Origin: DASZCR01 sp035942915
GTDB lineage: Bacteria; Acidobacteriota; Blastocatellia; Pyrinomonadales; Pyrinomonadaceae
Direction of reading: 5' to 3'
Length of the DNA: 11,366 nt
Assembly (NCBI GenBank): GCA_035942915.1
Contig: DASZCR010000376.1
Coordinates: 1-11,366 of the forward strand
The notes under the pieces were generated by a model. It saw nothing but the letters and a program-made list of their open reading frames with translations. It was not told the DNA's origin and did not search any database. The position numbers and the translations under genes were made by a program. This document shows, piece by piece, positions 1 through 6,844 of the stretch (position 1 is the stretch's first letter; each line of letters opens with the position of its first letter).

Positions 1-258
1 GCGCCCGACCGCTGCGACCGCGCCGCGCATGAAGGCTTGCGGGATGAAACGGTGCGCGTCCGTGAAAGACGTGCCCGTGAATCCGTGACGCGCGTAGTCC
101 TCCGGCGAGAGCGCGAAGAACAGTTCGCCCTCGGCGACGGAGCGCGAGTCGATGGAGAATCCCGCGACCTGTGCTGTCAGTATTCCTTTGTCAAACATCT
201 GGCCGCCGCCCTCAGAGACGGCGGCGTGCATTCCTGCTGCCGCTTCTTTAATGTTCAC
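1..258 (-). CDS. murF: Mur ligase, N-terminal fragment (MurF-like)
   Basis: Peptidoglycan precursor ligase of the Mur family, cytoplasmic and ATP-dependent. MurF adds D-Ala-D-Ala to UDP-MurNAc-tripeptide. Only the first 86 codons lie in the window and the gene runs off the left edge. The visible part is the UDP-substrate N-terminal domain: a GFSIDSRSV element, then GELFFAL, then an A-x-x-R-GAVAAV helix, as in the first domain of MurE and MurF. The SIDSR and ELFFA wording looks more MurF-like, but MurE usually follows ftsI in dcw clusters and cannot be excluded without the central ATP-binding domain. I chose a GTG start at 258, with a purine-rich GAGGGGAAGAG tract 8-15 bases upstream; ATG codons at 231 and 198 are alternatives. 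The gene lies 242 bases after ftsI on the same strand, so it fits the dcw operon. Mur ligase family is secure; MurF versus MurE is an inference. Confidence 0.72.
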   Translation of the reverse strand, partial: MNIKEAAAGMHAAVSEGGGQMFDKGILTAQVAGFSIDSRSVAEGELFFALSPEDYARHGFTGTSFTDAHRFIPQAFMRGAVAAVGR

Positions 259-500
259 GCTCGGTCTCTTCCCCTCGCGCCGCGCGCGCGGAAGAGTCAA
301 ACATCTCGTGCCCTTCCGTCGCGCTTCCGCCGATGTTGTTGGGGGCGGCGCTCCTCCGGGCTATTCTCTGCGTTGTGCGCTTCCGGCGCAAACGCTGGCG
401 GCAGACGGCGATTCTGCGCCGCATTTCTTCGCTCTGGGGGCTGCTGTGATGCGTGAGCGGCATGGCTGAGAAGTCATCGGTCAAGGGTTATCGGTTCTCG

Positions 501-2570
501 TCAGTTGCTTCTTCCGAAGTCGACTCGGACGACTTGGCGCGGCGCGACGCTCGCGCCGACTTCGGGAAACTGCCGGAAGGCGCGTCCCTCGCCGCGCGCT
601 TCGAGTTCGAGGCCGAGTTGCGCGCAGATGCGCGCGGCGTCGCGCAGGCTGCGCCCGCGCAAGTCCGGCATGAGCAGCGCGCTCGCGTCGGCGGCCGTCG
701 CGTAGACCACCTCGCCATCGCCTCCCTGTCGCGCCACTTCCGGCAGGCCGACCGTCTCGCCCGTCGGCGCATCCGACATGAGCGCGGACTCGGAGCCGCT
801 CGGCGTCTGCGCCCGTTCGGCGAGCAGTTGTTCACGCACGCTCGGCTGTTCGACCTCCGTGTCGGGCGCGATGTTCATGTAGGGCAGCACGTCCTCGGCG
901 ATGTCGCGGAAGACGGGTGCGGCCACGTCGCCGCCGTGATAAGCGCCGACGGGTTCGTTAATCACGACGGCGATGACGACCGCAGGGTTCTCGACCGGCG
1001 CAAAGCCGACGAACGAGGCGACGAACTTCGTCGTCGAGTAGGTCTTCGTCTGCGGGTCTATCTTCTGCGCCGTGCCGGTCTTGCCCGCCGCCGTGTAGCC
1101 TTCGAGTTGCGCGGCCTTCGCCGTGCCCTTGACCGTTACGCTCTCAAGCATGCGCCGCACGACGCGCGCCGTCTCCGGACTGATGACACGACGCTGCTGC
1201 GGCTCGGCGCGGCGCGCGGTTGCGCCTGCGGCGTCGCGCACCTCGCGGACGAGATGCGGGGCGACATGGACGCCGTCGTTGGCGAGCGTGCCGAAGGCCG
1301 CCGCAATCTGCAAAGGCGTGACGCCAATCTCCTGTCCGATGGCGATGGAGCCGATGGAAGAGGGATGCCAGCGTTCGACCTTGCGCAGGATGCCCTGCGT
1401 CTCGCCCGGCAACTCGATGCCGGTCTTCGCGCCGAAGCCGAAGCGCGTGATGTAGTCGTACATGCGCGCGTCGCCGACCTTGAGGCCGAGTTTGATGGCG
1501 GCCACGTTGCTCGACTTGGCAAGCGCCTCAGTCAACGTCAGTGTGCCGAAGGCCGTGTGGTCGTGGACGACGCGACCGGCCACCGTGATAGCGCCCATCT
1601 GACAGTCGATGCGGTCTTCCGGCTGCGCGAGTCGCTCCTCGATGGCGGCCGAGTAGGCGACCATCTTGAAGGTCGAGCCTGGCTCGTAGATGTTCTGAAG
1701 AGCGTCGCTGGCGCGCGTTTCCGGGTCGCTTCCGGTCGGCTCGTTCGGGTCGAACGTGGGCGCGTTGGCGAGCGCGAGAATCTCGCCCGTGCGCGGGTCG
1801 AGAACGATGGCCGTCCCCGATTTGGCGCGCGAACGTTCGAGCGCGGCGGCCAGCGCGCGTTCAGTCTGATACTGAATCGTCTGGTCGATGGTCAGCACGA
1901 CCGTCTGCCCCTCGCGCGGCGCAACCTCGACGCTCTCGTATGACTGGCGACGCGCGTCGCCCTCGACAAAGAGCTTGCCCTGCTCTCCTTCGAGCGATGC
2001 GTTGTAGACGCGCTCGACGCCCGCCAGCCCCTTATCATCCAAATCCACGAAGCCGACGACGTGCGCCGCCAGTTCGTTGTTCGGATAACGACGCTTCGAC
2101 TCCTTGCGCGGATAGACGCCCTTCAGATTCAACGCCGTGACGGCTGCGGCTTCAGCGTCGTCGAGTTTGCGCGCGACCCAGAGGAAAGAGCGACGAGCTT
2201 CCTTCGCCTGCCTGAGTCGTTCGGCCAGCGGCGCAGCGTCCGTCTTGAGCGCGCCCGCGAGTTTGCGCGCCGTCTCATCGACATCCTCTATCTCGCCGGG
2301 GACGGCGAAGAACGATTCGACCTCGACGCTGCGCGCCATCTCGCGCCCCTGCCGGTCGAGGATAAGACCGCGCGCCGCGTTGGTCACGATGTCGCGCTGC
2401 TGCTGCGAGCGCGCGCGTTTGCTCAACTCTTCGTGCCGTACCGTTTGCAGGTAGACCAGACGCGCGCCGATGACGACCATCCACCCACAAAGAAAAATGG
2501 CGACCGCGATGGCGCGTCGCCGTGAGGCGTCCGGTCTTTGTGCTGTGCGCGCAGAAAAGCGTTCCGGCAT
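501..2570 (-). CDS. ftsI: Peptidoglycan D,D-transpeptidase FtsI (PBP3) with C-terminal PASTA domain
   Basis: Septal transpeptidase that cross-links peptidoglycan at the division site, anchored in the inner membrane with its catalytic part in the periplasm. Counting from the ATG at 2570 (689 residues): one membrane helix at about 20-40, then the PBP dimerisation domain. The transpeptidase motifs are all intact: STFK with the nucleophile Ser at about 299, SSN at about 353-355 and KTGT at about 497-500. A linker of roughly 60 residues leads to a single PASTA domain (about 633-685). The start is uncertain. The frame is open to a TTG at 2609 and has another ATG at 2591. I prefer 2570 because a GAGGA tract lies about 14 bases upstream, while the ATG at 2591 has only an AGG touching it. 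The gene follows ftsL by about 100 bases in the dcw order. PASTA-tailed FtsI proteins are known outside the Proteobacteria (Spo VD/PBP2x-like). A long open frame on the opposite strand is a GC-rich shadow. Confidence 0.95.
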   Translation of the reverse strand: MPERFSARTAQRPDASRRRAIAVAIFLCGWMVVIGARLVYLQTVRHEELSKRARSQQQRDIVTNAARGLILDRQGREMARSVEVESFFAVPGEIEDVDETARKLAGALKTDAAPLAERLRQAKEARRSFLWVARKLDDAEAAAVTALNLKGVYPRKESKRRYPNNELAAHVVGFVDLDDKGLAGVERVYNASLEGEQGKLFVEGDARRQSYESVEVAPREGQTVVLTIDQTIQYQTERALAAALERSRAKSGTAIVLDPRTGEILALANAPTFDPNEPTGSDPETRASDALQNIYEPGSTFKMVAYSAAIEERLAQPEDRIDCQMGAITVAGRVVHDHTAFGTLTLTEALAKSSNVAAIKLGLKVGDARMYDYITRFGFGAKTGIELPGETQGILRKVERWHPSSIGSIAIGQEIGVTPLQIAAAFGTLANDGVHVAPHLVREVRDAAGATARRAEPQQRRVISPETARVVRRMLESVTVKGTAKAAQLEGYTAAGKTGTAQKIDPQTKTYSTTKFVASFVGFAPVENPAVVIAVVINEPVGAYHGGDVAAPVFRDIAEDVLPYMNIAPDTEVEQPSVREQLLAERAQTPSGSESALMSDAPTGETVGLPEVARQGGDGEVVYATAADASALLMPDLRGRSLRDAARICAQLGLELEARGEGRAFRQFPEVGASVAPRQVVRVDFGRSN

Positions 2571-2672
2571 AAGCGTCTGCGACTTCCTCATCCTCACATC
2601 AACTACCAACTCTCGGCCGCCGCACCCGACGCGCGAAAGCCCGACGGAGGCGACCGACCCAAACTCGGAGGA

Positions 2673-3119
2673 CTAACGACGCATCGAACTCGCGGCCGAG
2701 CCGACGAAAGTCGAAGCGCCGCCGCGCTGCGACGCTCCGCCGGACTCGCGCTGACGAACCGTCTCAGCAGCGTCTGCGTCCGCGTCTGCCGATGCCTGTG
2801 CGCCGCCGCCAATCTGCGAGGCGCGCGCCGGCTGCAAGCCCATCTCGCGCGCGGCGCGTTCCAACTCTCCGGGGGCGTTGCGCTGTTCGAGCGCGAAGCG
2901 CAAGCGTCGCTGTTCTTCGAGCAGACGGTCGCGTTCGCGCCGCAGAGCCTCGCTGCGGTAGCCGTACTGCACGGCGGCGAACTGCTGGCGCGCGGCCACG
3001 ACAAAACCTCCCGCCAGCAGCAGGCAGCAACCGAGCAGTAAGGCTTGACGACGCAGTGCGCGCCGGTCGCGCTCGCGCCGCACGTAGAAGTTGGGATGTT
3101 GCTGGGGCACTCTTCTCAT
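2673..3119 (-). CDS. ftsL: FtsL-like division protein
   Basis: Small bitopic division protein that in other bacteria joins FtsB and FtsQ and activates FtsWI. Assignment rests on topology and position, because FtsL sequences diverge quickly. The 148 residues show a short basic cytoplasmic N-terminus (about 1-26), one membrane helix (about 27-44), then a periplasmic coiled coil (about 50-90) rich in Arg, Glu and Leu. An Ala/Ser/Gly-rich tail from about 95 onward looks disordered. The tail makes it somewhat longer than a typical FtsL of roughly 100-120 residues. It starts with ATG at 3119, with a GAGG 11 bases upstream. It lies between rsmH and ftsI on the same strand, the canonical place for ftsL. 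A 130-base spacer separates it from rsmH. The family call is inferred mainly from context. Confidence 0.8.
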   Translation of the reverse strand: MRRVPQQHPNFYVRRERDRRALRRQALLLGCCLLLAGGFVVAARQQFAAVQYGYRSEALRRERDRLLEEQRRLRFALEQRNAPGELERAAREMGLQPARASQIGGGAQASADADADAAETVRQRESGGASQRGGASTFVGSAASSMRR

Positions 3120-3249
3120 CTGTTATCGGGCCTCGAACAAGCTTGGTGCGGGTCAGTGGGAGTCCGTGCGTCGGCCGAATCGCGGATGAGGCGGGGACGC
3201 GCTGGCGTTCGACTTCGGCACGGGCGCGCGCTCTTTAATTAAGGCGCGC

Positions 3250-4206
3250 TCACAGTTTCAGGCAGGCGCGCAGTTTGGCACTCCGCGCGCGCGGGTTCTC
3301 GCTCACCTCGGACTCGTCCGGCGTGACCGGCCTCCTTGTCAAAATCTCAACGACGCGCCGCGCGCCGCACGTACAGACCGGCGCACGCCGGTCGCATTCA
3401 CACTGCCCCGCCAGTCGCCGCAAGGTCTGTTTGACGACGCGGTCTTCCAGCGAGTGAAAGCTGATGACGGCGAGGCGGCCTGACGTTTGTAAAAGAGCGA
3501 TTGACGTTTCGACGAACTGCGCGAGCCCTTCGAGTTCGCCGTTGACGGCGATACGCAGCGCCTGAAACGTGCGCGTCGCCGGGTGCGTGCGGTCTGTCCG
3601 CTTGTGGCCGACGGCGCGCGCCACCAGCTCGGCCAACTCTCCGGTCGTCTCGACGGGTCGCCCGGCGTCGCGTCGCTCGACTATCCAACGTGCGATGCGA
3701 CGCGACCTGCGCTCCTCGCCGTATTCAAAGATAATGCGCGCAATCTCCTCTTCGGAGAGCCGCGCCAGCAGTTCGGCCGCCGTCTCTTCTTCGCCTTCGG
3801 CGTCCATACGCATGTCGAGCGGCGCATCGTGGCGGAAACTGAATCCGCGCTCCGGCGTGTCGAACTGCAAGGAAGAGACGCCGAGGTCGGCCAGAATGCC
3901 GCTCGCCTCCGACTCGTCCGCCTCCCGCATCACGCGCGCGATGTCGCGATGATTGGCGTGGACGACGCGCAGGCGCGAACCGAAACGCGCGAGCCGCTCG
4001 GAGGCGATGCGTATCGCCTCGCGGTCGCGGTCGAGACCGAGGACGCGCGTCTCTGCGAAGCGTTCAAGGACGGCCTCGCTGTGTCCGCCCATGCCGAGCG
4101 TCGCATCGACGAAGAGCCCGCCGCGCTCAGGGGCGAGCGCCGCGAGCGTCTCTTCCAGTAACACGGGGCGATGGGGCGTGCCCGGCCCCCCTCCGGGCTC
4201 CGCCAT
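3250..4206 (-). CDS. rsmH: 16S rRNA (cytosine(1402)-N(4))-methyltransferase RsmH (MraW)
   Basis: SAM-dependent enzyme that methylates N4 of C1402 in the ribosomal P site of 16S rRNA. The 318-residue length is normal for the family. Visible landmarks, counted from the ATG at 4206: HRPVLLEE near the N-terminus (12-19), the SAM-binding DATLGMGGHSE (about 34-44), GLDRD (57-61), the ADLGVSSLQFD block (106-116), the HPATRTFQALRI block (208-219) and SFHSLEDRVVK (249-259). A Cys pair cluster (CECDRRAPVCTC, 269-280) sits before the C-terminal RSAKLRA element; such a Cys cluster occurs in many RsmH proteins. The frame is open two codons upstream to GTG at 4212. ATG at 4206 has a better placed GGGG tract. 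It follows mraZ in the dcw order, with a heptamer hairpin repeat between them. Confidence 0.96.
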   Translation of the reverse strand: MAEPGGGPGTPHRPVLLEETLAALAPERGGLFVDATLGMGGHSEAVLERFAETRVLGLDRDREAIRIASERLARFGSRLRVVHANHRDIARVMREADESEASGILADLGVSSLQFDTPERGFSFRHDAPLDMRMDAEGEEETAAELLARLSEEEIARIIFEYGEERRSRRIARWIVERRDAGRPVETTGELAELVARAVGHKRTDRTHPATRTFQALRIAVNGELEGLAQFVETSIALLQTSGRLAVISFHSLEDRVVKQTLRRLAGQCECDRRAPVCTCGARRVVEILTRRPVTPDESEVSENPRARSAKLRACLKL

Positions 4207-4234
4207 CACCACCGCCCCGTGATCTCAAAGAACT

Positions 4235-4305
4235 GTGAGAGGTAACAGGTGACAGGTGATAGGAAATCTCGCCTTTGTTTTAACTTATTACTCATCACCT
4301 CTCAC
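4235..4305. repeat. Heptamer-type inverted repeat between mraZ and rsmH (degenerate copy)
   Basis: The outer arms GTGAGAGGT (4235-4243) and ACCTCTCAC (4297-4305) are perfect inverted copies. Inside them the left arm continues with GGTGACAGGTGATAGG and the right arm with variants of ATCACC/TTACTCATC, so the whole can fold into a long imperfect hairpin. It begins 9 bases after the mraZ stop codon and ends 28 bases before the rsmH start. It is the same repeat family as the three hairpins in the microcompartment operon, but more degenerate. Confidence 0.75.
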
Positions 4306-4314
4306 CCCGCTTGG

Positions 4315-4755
4315 TCAGATGCCGAGCCGCGCAATCGAAGCCTCGTCCTCCTCCGTGTAGGGGTCTGAGAGCAGTCGCTGCTCGAAACGCTCAATCTCCC
4401 AGACTTCAAGATATGTCAGGTATCCGAGCACGGCCACGTCGCCTAAGACGGCGGCGCTTTTCCTGAGCAGCGGATGGATGAGGACGCGCCCCTGTGTGTC
4501 CATCGTCGCCTGCTGGCCGTAGTAGTTCGTCCTGTCAAGGAACTTGCGCCGCGCCGGGTCCATCGAGGGCAGCAGCGCCAGACGCTGCTCAATTGACTCC
4601 CATTCGGGAAGGGGATAAAGTCTGGCGCATTCGCCGGTCAGGCTCGTGACGTAGAACTCCGCGCCGTGCTTCTCCTCTATATAGCGTCGGAACGCGGTCG
4701 GTACTTTCAAACGCCCCTTGGAGTCGATGCGCGCCGTGTAATTTCCTCTCAACAT
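4315..4755 (-). CDS. mraZ: Transcriptional regulator MraZ
   Basis: DNA-binding regulator of the dcw cluster, with a tandem AbrB/SpoVT-like fold that assembles into rings. It has 146 residues, the usual length. The two internal half-domains each show the family's D-x-x-G-R signature: DSKGR with LKVP near residues 11-19, and DTQGRVLI with P near residues 86-94. The N-terminus MLRGNYTARID matches the family's F/L-R-G start. ATG at 4755 is supported by this conserved N-terminus, although no good Shine-Dalgarno lies upstream (only a weak AAG). It is the first gene of the cluster, transcribed from a promoter about 120 bases upstream with three GTGG boxes in the leader. Those boxes are the expected binding site for MraZ itself, so autorepression is likely. 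Confidence 0.97.
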   Translation of the reverse strand: MLRGNYTARIDSKGRLKVPTAFRRYIEEKHGAEFYVTSLTGECARLYPLPEWESIEQRLALLPSMDPARRKFLDRTNYYGQQATMDTQGRVLIHPLLRKSAAVLGDVAVLGYLTYLEVWEIERFEQRLLSDPYTEEDEASIARLGI

Positions 4756-4840
4756 AAGGCTTGCGGCGGTCGGACGGGGCGGGGCTGCTTAAAACTTAAA
4801 GTGAAACTCTAAGCAATGGCGGCAAGCTGCTCTGGAAAGC

Positions 4841-4864
4841 CCACTTTTAGCCACTTTTTTCCAC
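4841..4864 (-). promoter_or_regulatory. MraZ operator: three GTGG boxes at 10-bp spacing
   Basis: On the minus strand GTGG occurs at 4864-4861, 4854-4851 and 4844-4841, exactly one helical turn apart, with A-rich spacers (AAAAAA and CTAAAA). Known MraZ sites are direct repeats of a TGGG or AAAGTGG core at 10-bp period upstream of mraZ, in Escherichia coli and Mycoplasma respectively. The boxes sit at about +3 to +26 relative to the predicted start site, where a bound MraZ ring would block promoter escape. Confidence 0.82.
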
Positions 4865-4873
4865 CCGCCGCGC

Positions 4874-4902
4874 ATAGTAAGCCCGTTATCGAGGCGTGTC
4901 AA
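4874..4902 (-). promoter_or_regulatory. Sigma70-type promoter of the mraZ/dcw operon
   Basis: The minus strand shows TTGACA (4902-4897), a 17-base spacer and TACTAT (4879-4874), a near-consensus housekeeping promoter. The predicted start near 4867 gives a leader of about 110 bases before the mraZ ATG. The three GTGG boxes follow immediately. The rest of the 312-base divergent spacer (4756-5067) is more AT-rich than its surroundings. Besides this promoter and the possible zip promoter and leader peptide, I see nothing convincing in it. Confidence 0.82.
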
Positions 4903-5003
4903 GGATAAAAATCGCGTTTAACGAAGAATTTTTAAGCACGATATGGTGTAGTTTATCCGGCACTCTAAAGCCCCGATTCGTAGCCAACCGGGCGCACATC
5001 CTG

Positions 5004-5009
5004 TATAGT
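5004..5009 (+). promoter_or_regulatory. Possible -10 element for the ZIP transporter gene
   Basis: TATAGT lies 8 bases before an ATG at 5018, so transcription would begin at or next to that codon. No good -35 hexamer is visible at the expected distance. The element is therefore tentative, supported mainly by its position in the divergent spacer. Confidence 0.35.
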
Positions 5010-5017
5010 GGCGCGCC

Positions 5018-5071
5018 ATGCATAAAAACCAAACGGCGGCGGCGCGCTCACCACGCTTTCACGACGCATGA
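5018..5071 (+). CDS. Possible 17-residue leader peptide overlapping the ZIP gene start
   Basis: A short frame from ATG 5018 encodes MHKNQTAAARSPRFHDA and ends with TGA at 5069-5071, which overlaps the ATG of the transporter gene as ATGA. It begins where a transcript from the TATAGT element would start, so it could be translated without a leader and feed ribosomes to the transporter, which has no Shine-Dalgarno of its own. It has no recognisable motif apart from two His. Chance occurrence is quite possible in GC-rich DNA. Confidence 0.3.
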   Translation: MHKNQTAAARSPRFHDA

Positions 5072-5859
5072 GTTACGGCGCACTGCTCCTCTTCGGCCTG
5101 CTCATCGCGTCGGCCAACGTCGTCGGCGGGCTGCTGCTGGCGCGACCCGGCTGGACTCCGCGTAACCCACGCCATCTCAAATATTTAGTGGCGCTCGGCG
5201 CGGGCTTCATGCTGGCGGCCATCTTCATCGAAATCGTGCCGGAAGTGGTCAGGCTCTGGTCTCGCGAGGGGGCGGCTGAGGAAGGGTTGATGCACGGCGT
5301 TTTGGGGGCGATGACGCTGCTTTTGGCCGGTTATCTGCTCGTCCACTTCGTCGAGCACACGGTTGCGCCCCACTTTCATTTCGGCACGGAGACCCATCCG
5401 GAGGCGCTCGTGCGCCCTTCGGCCGCCTACACGGCCATCGGCGGACTCTCCATCCATGCCTTCTTCGACGGCGTTTCGGTCGCGGCGGCCTTCACGGTCG
5501 ATAACAAAGTCGGCCTGCTCGTCTTCGTCGCGGTGTTGCTGCACAAGGTTCCCGAAGGGTTTACGGCGGCCTCCATCATGCTGGCGTCTGGGCGTGCGCC
5601 GCGCCGCGCATTGGGGGCGACGCTGACGATTGGCGCGGCTACGCTGGCGGGCGTCCTCGGCGTCGCGCTGCTGCAATCGAGGCTGAGCGGTACGGTCATC
5701 TACGCACTCCCCTTCTCGGCGGGCGTCACTCTTTACGTCGCGGCGAGCGACCTGATACCGGAAGTCAACCACATGGAGGAGAAGAATCCGGTCGTCTCCA
5801 TCGTCGTCTTCGGCGGCGTCGCGCTCTTCTACCTGCTGCACCTCCTCATCGGCGAGTAG
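5068..5859 (+). CDS. ZIP-family divalent metal transporter
   Basis: Integral membrane carrier that imports zinc or another divalent metal into the cytoplasm. The 263 residues form about eight hydrophobic segments. Family landmarks: the helix with H130-AFFD-G (H130, D134) and the helix with H159-KVPEGF (H159, E163) form the binuclear metal site of ZIP proteins. A His-bearing loop (H97, H102, H104, H110) lies before them, where ZIPs usually carry a variable metal-sensing loop. A later SDLIPE element (227-232) is also typical. The ATG at 5068 gives the expected N-terminal first helix. No Shine-Dalgarno precedes it, and a 17-codon frame overlaps the start. It is transcribed divergently from the dcw cluster, and no metal regulator site was recognised. 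Substrate specificity cannot be read from sequence. Confidence 0.93.
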   Translation: MSYGALLLFGLLIASANVVGGLLLARPGWTPRNPRHLKYLVALGAGFMLAAIFIEIVPEVVRLWSREGAAEEGLMHGVLGAMTLLLAGYLLVHFVEHTVAPHFHFGTETHPEALVRPSAAYTAIGGLSIHAFFDGVSVAAAFTVDNKVGLLVFVAVLLHKVPEGFTAASIMLASGRAPRRALGATLTIGAATLAGVLGVALLQSRLSGTVIYALPFSAGVTLYVAASDLIPEVNHMEEKNPVVSIVVFGGVALFYLLHLLIGE

Positions 5860-5890
5860 CCCCGGCGGCTTCGCGCTGGTGCCCCGTTGC

Positions 5891-5899
5891 TGTTATCAT
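5891..5899 (+). promoter_or_regulatory. Extended -10 promoter for the TPM-domain gene
   Basis: TGT-TATCAT forms an extended -10 element. The expected start is about 5906, only some 5 bases before the ATG at 5911, so the transcript would be nearly leaderless. That agrees with the absence of a Shine-Dalgarno. No clear -35 is seen, only a weak TTCGCG at 5870-5875. Confidence 0.45.
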
Positions 5900-5910
5900 C
5901 TTCGACATAG

Positions 5911-6816
5911 ATGAAAACCCGACGGACACTTTCGCTCGTCGCGCTCTGCGCGTTTCTTACACTCTCGGTCTGCGCCGCCTCGACACAAGCGCAGGTCACG
6001 CCTCAGTCTCCGCTCCCGCCGCCGACCGGCTACGTCAACGACTACGCCGGAGCCATCAATGCTGCGGCGAAAGAGCGCATGGAGACGATTCTGACCAATC
6101 TGAAGGAGCGCGCGGATATCGAGTTCGCCGTCGTCACCGTGCCGACGACGGGCGAGCGTGCGATTTACGACTACTCTCTGGCGGTGGCGCGCGGCTGGGG
6201 CATCGGTTCAAACGAGGGCGAGAAGAACGGTTTGCTGCTGCTCGTCGCAGTCAATGACCGCAAGTATCAGATACAGGTCAGCCGTCATCTCGAAGGCGAC
6301 CTGCCGGACGGACTCGTCGGCGAGATGGGACGGCGCATGCGCGAGCCGTTCCGCGCAGGCGATTACAGTCGCGGGTTGACGGAGGCCGTCGAGGCGTTCG
6401 TCGCCACGCTGGGCGAGAAGCGCGGCTTCAGCATCGAAGGTATCGACCAGAGCAAAGCTTATCAACCGGTGGCCGAGACGCGGCGGACGCGTGTGCGCGG
6501 GCGCGGCAATCAGTTTGTGGGCGGCCTCAGTTTCGGCACGTGCTGTCTGATAGCCTTCGTCGTCATCATCCTGTTCTCGATGTTTTCCGGTAGGGGGCGA
6601 CGCGGTGGCGGCTTCGGCGGCGGTGGCGGCTGCCTGAACGCATTGCTGCTCGCCAATCTCTTCAGCAGCTTCGGCGGACGCGGTTCGAGCGGTTGGGGCG
6701 GCTTCAGCGGAGGGGGCGGCTCAGGTTGGGGCAGCGGTGGTGGCGGTGGTGGCGGCTTCGGAGGTTTCGGCGGCGGCGGCGACTTCGGCGGCGGCGGCGC
6801 GGGCGGAGATTGGTAG
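5911..6816 (+). CDS. TPM-domain (YgcG-like) exported, membrane-anchored protein
   Basis: Protein of the TPM/TLP18.3-Psb32 family, whose members include the plant photosystem II repair phosphatase-like Psb32 and bacterial YgcG. A biochemical role for the bacterial forms is not settled. Of 301 residues, 1-27 are a signal peptide with a likely cleavage after Thr-Gln-Ala. The TPM domain covers about 40-170, with the typical YVNDYAG start, a VVTVPTTG strand and an EKNGLLLLVAVNDRKYQIQV core. A membrane helix lies at about 208-226, followed by a tail of Gly, Phe and Trp repeats to the C-terminus. This layout places the TPM domain outside the cytoplasm. It begins a plus-strand group with a nucleotidyltransferase-like gene 28 bases downstream and lemA after that. 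TPM and LemA genes are often neighbours, which supports both calls. Confidence 0.9.
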   Translation: MKTRRTLSLVALCAFLTLSVCAASTQAQVTPQSPLPPPTGYVNDYAGAINAAAKERMETILTNLKERADIEFAVVTVPTTGERAIYDYSLAVARGWGIGSNEGEKNGLLLLVAVNDRKYQIQVSRHLEGDLPDGLVGEMGRRMREPFRAGDYSRGLTEAVEAFVATLGEKRGFSIEGIDQSKAYQPVAETRRTRVRGRGNQFVGGLSFGTCCLIAFVVIILFSMFSGRGRRGGGFGGGGGCLNALLLANLFSSFGGRGSSGWGGFSGGGGSGWGSGGGGGGGFGGFGGGGDFGGGGAGGDW

Positions 6817-6844
6817 AGCGACAGACTGACTACTTCTAAAGATT

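Noticed and set aside
248..484. 78-codon minus-strand frame between ftsI and the Mur ligase.
   Set aside because: It needs a TTG start, has no ribosome site, overlaps the Mur ligase start in another frame and has low-complexity Arg-rich composition.
453..1943. 496-codon open frame on the plus strand antisense to ftsI.
   Set aside because: It lies wholly opposite a clear FtsI gene, is very rich in Arg, Asp and Ala as expected of a GC-rich shadow frame, and matches no domain.
4896..5165. 89-codon plus-strand frame across the mraZ-zip spacer.
   Set aside because: It overlaps the mraZ promoter and the start of the ZIP gene in another frame, with no ribosome site or recognisable motif.
6600..6816. 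Gly-rich repeat tract considered as a separate repeat or mobile sequence.
   Set aside because: It is the in-frame Gly-rich C-terminus usual for YgcG-like TPM proteins.
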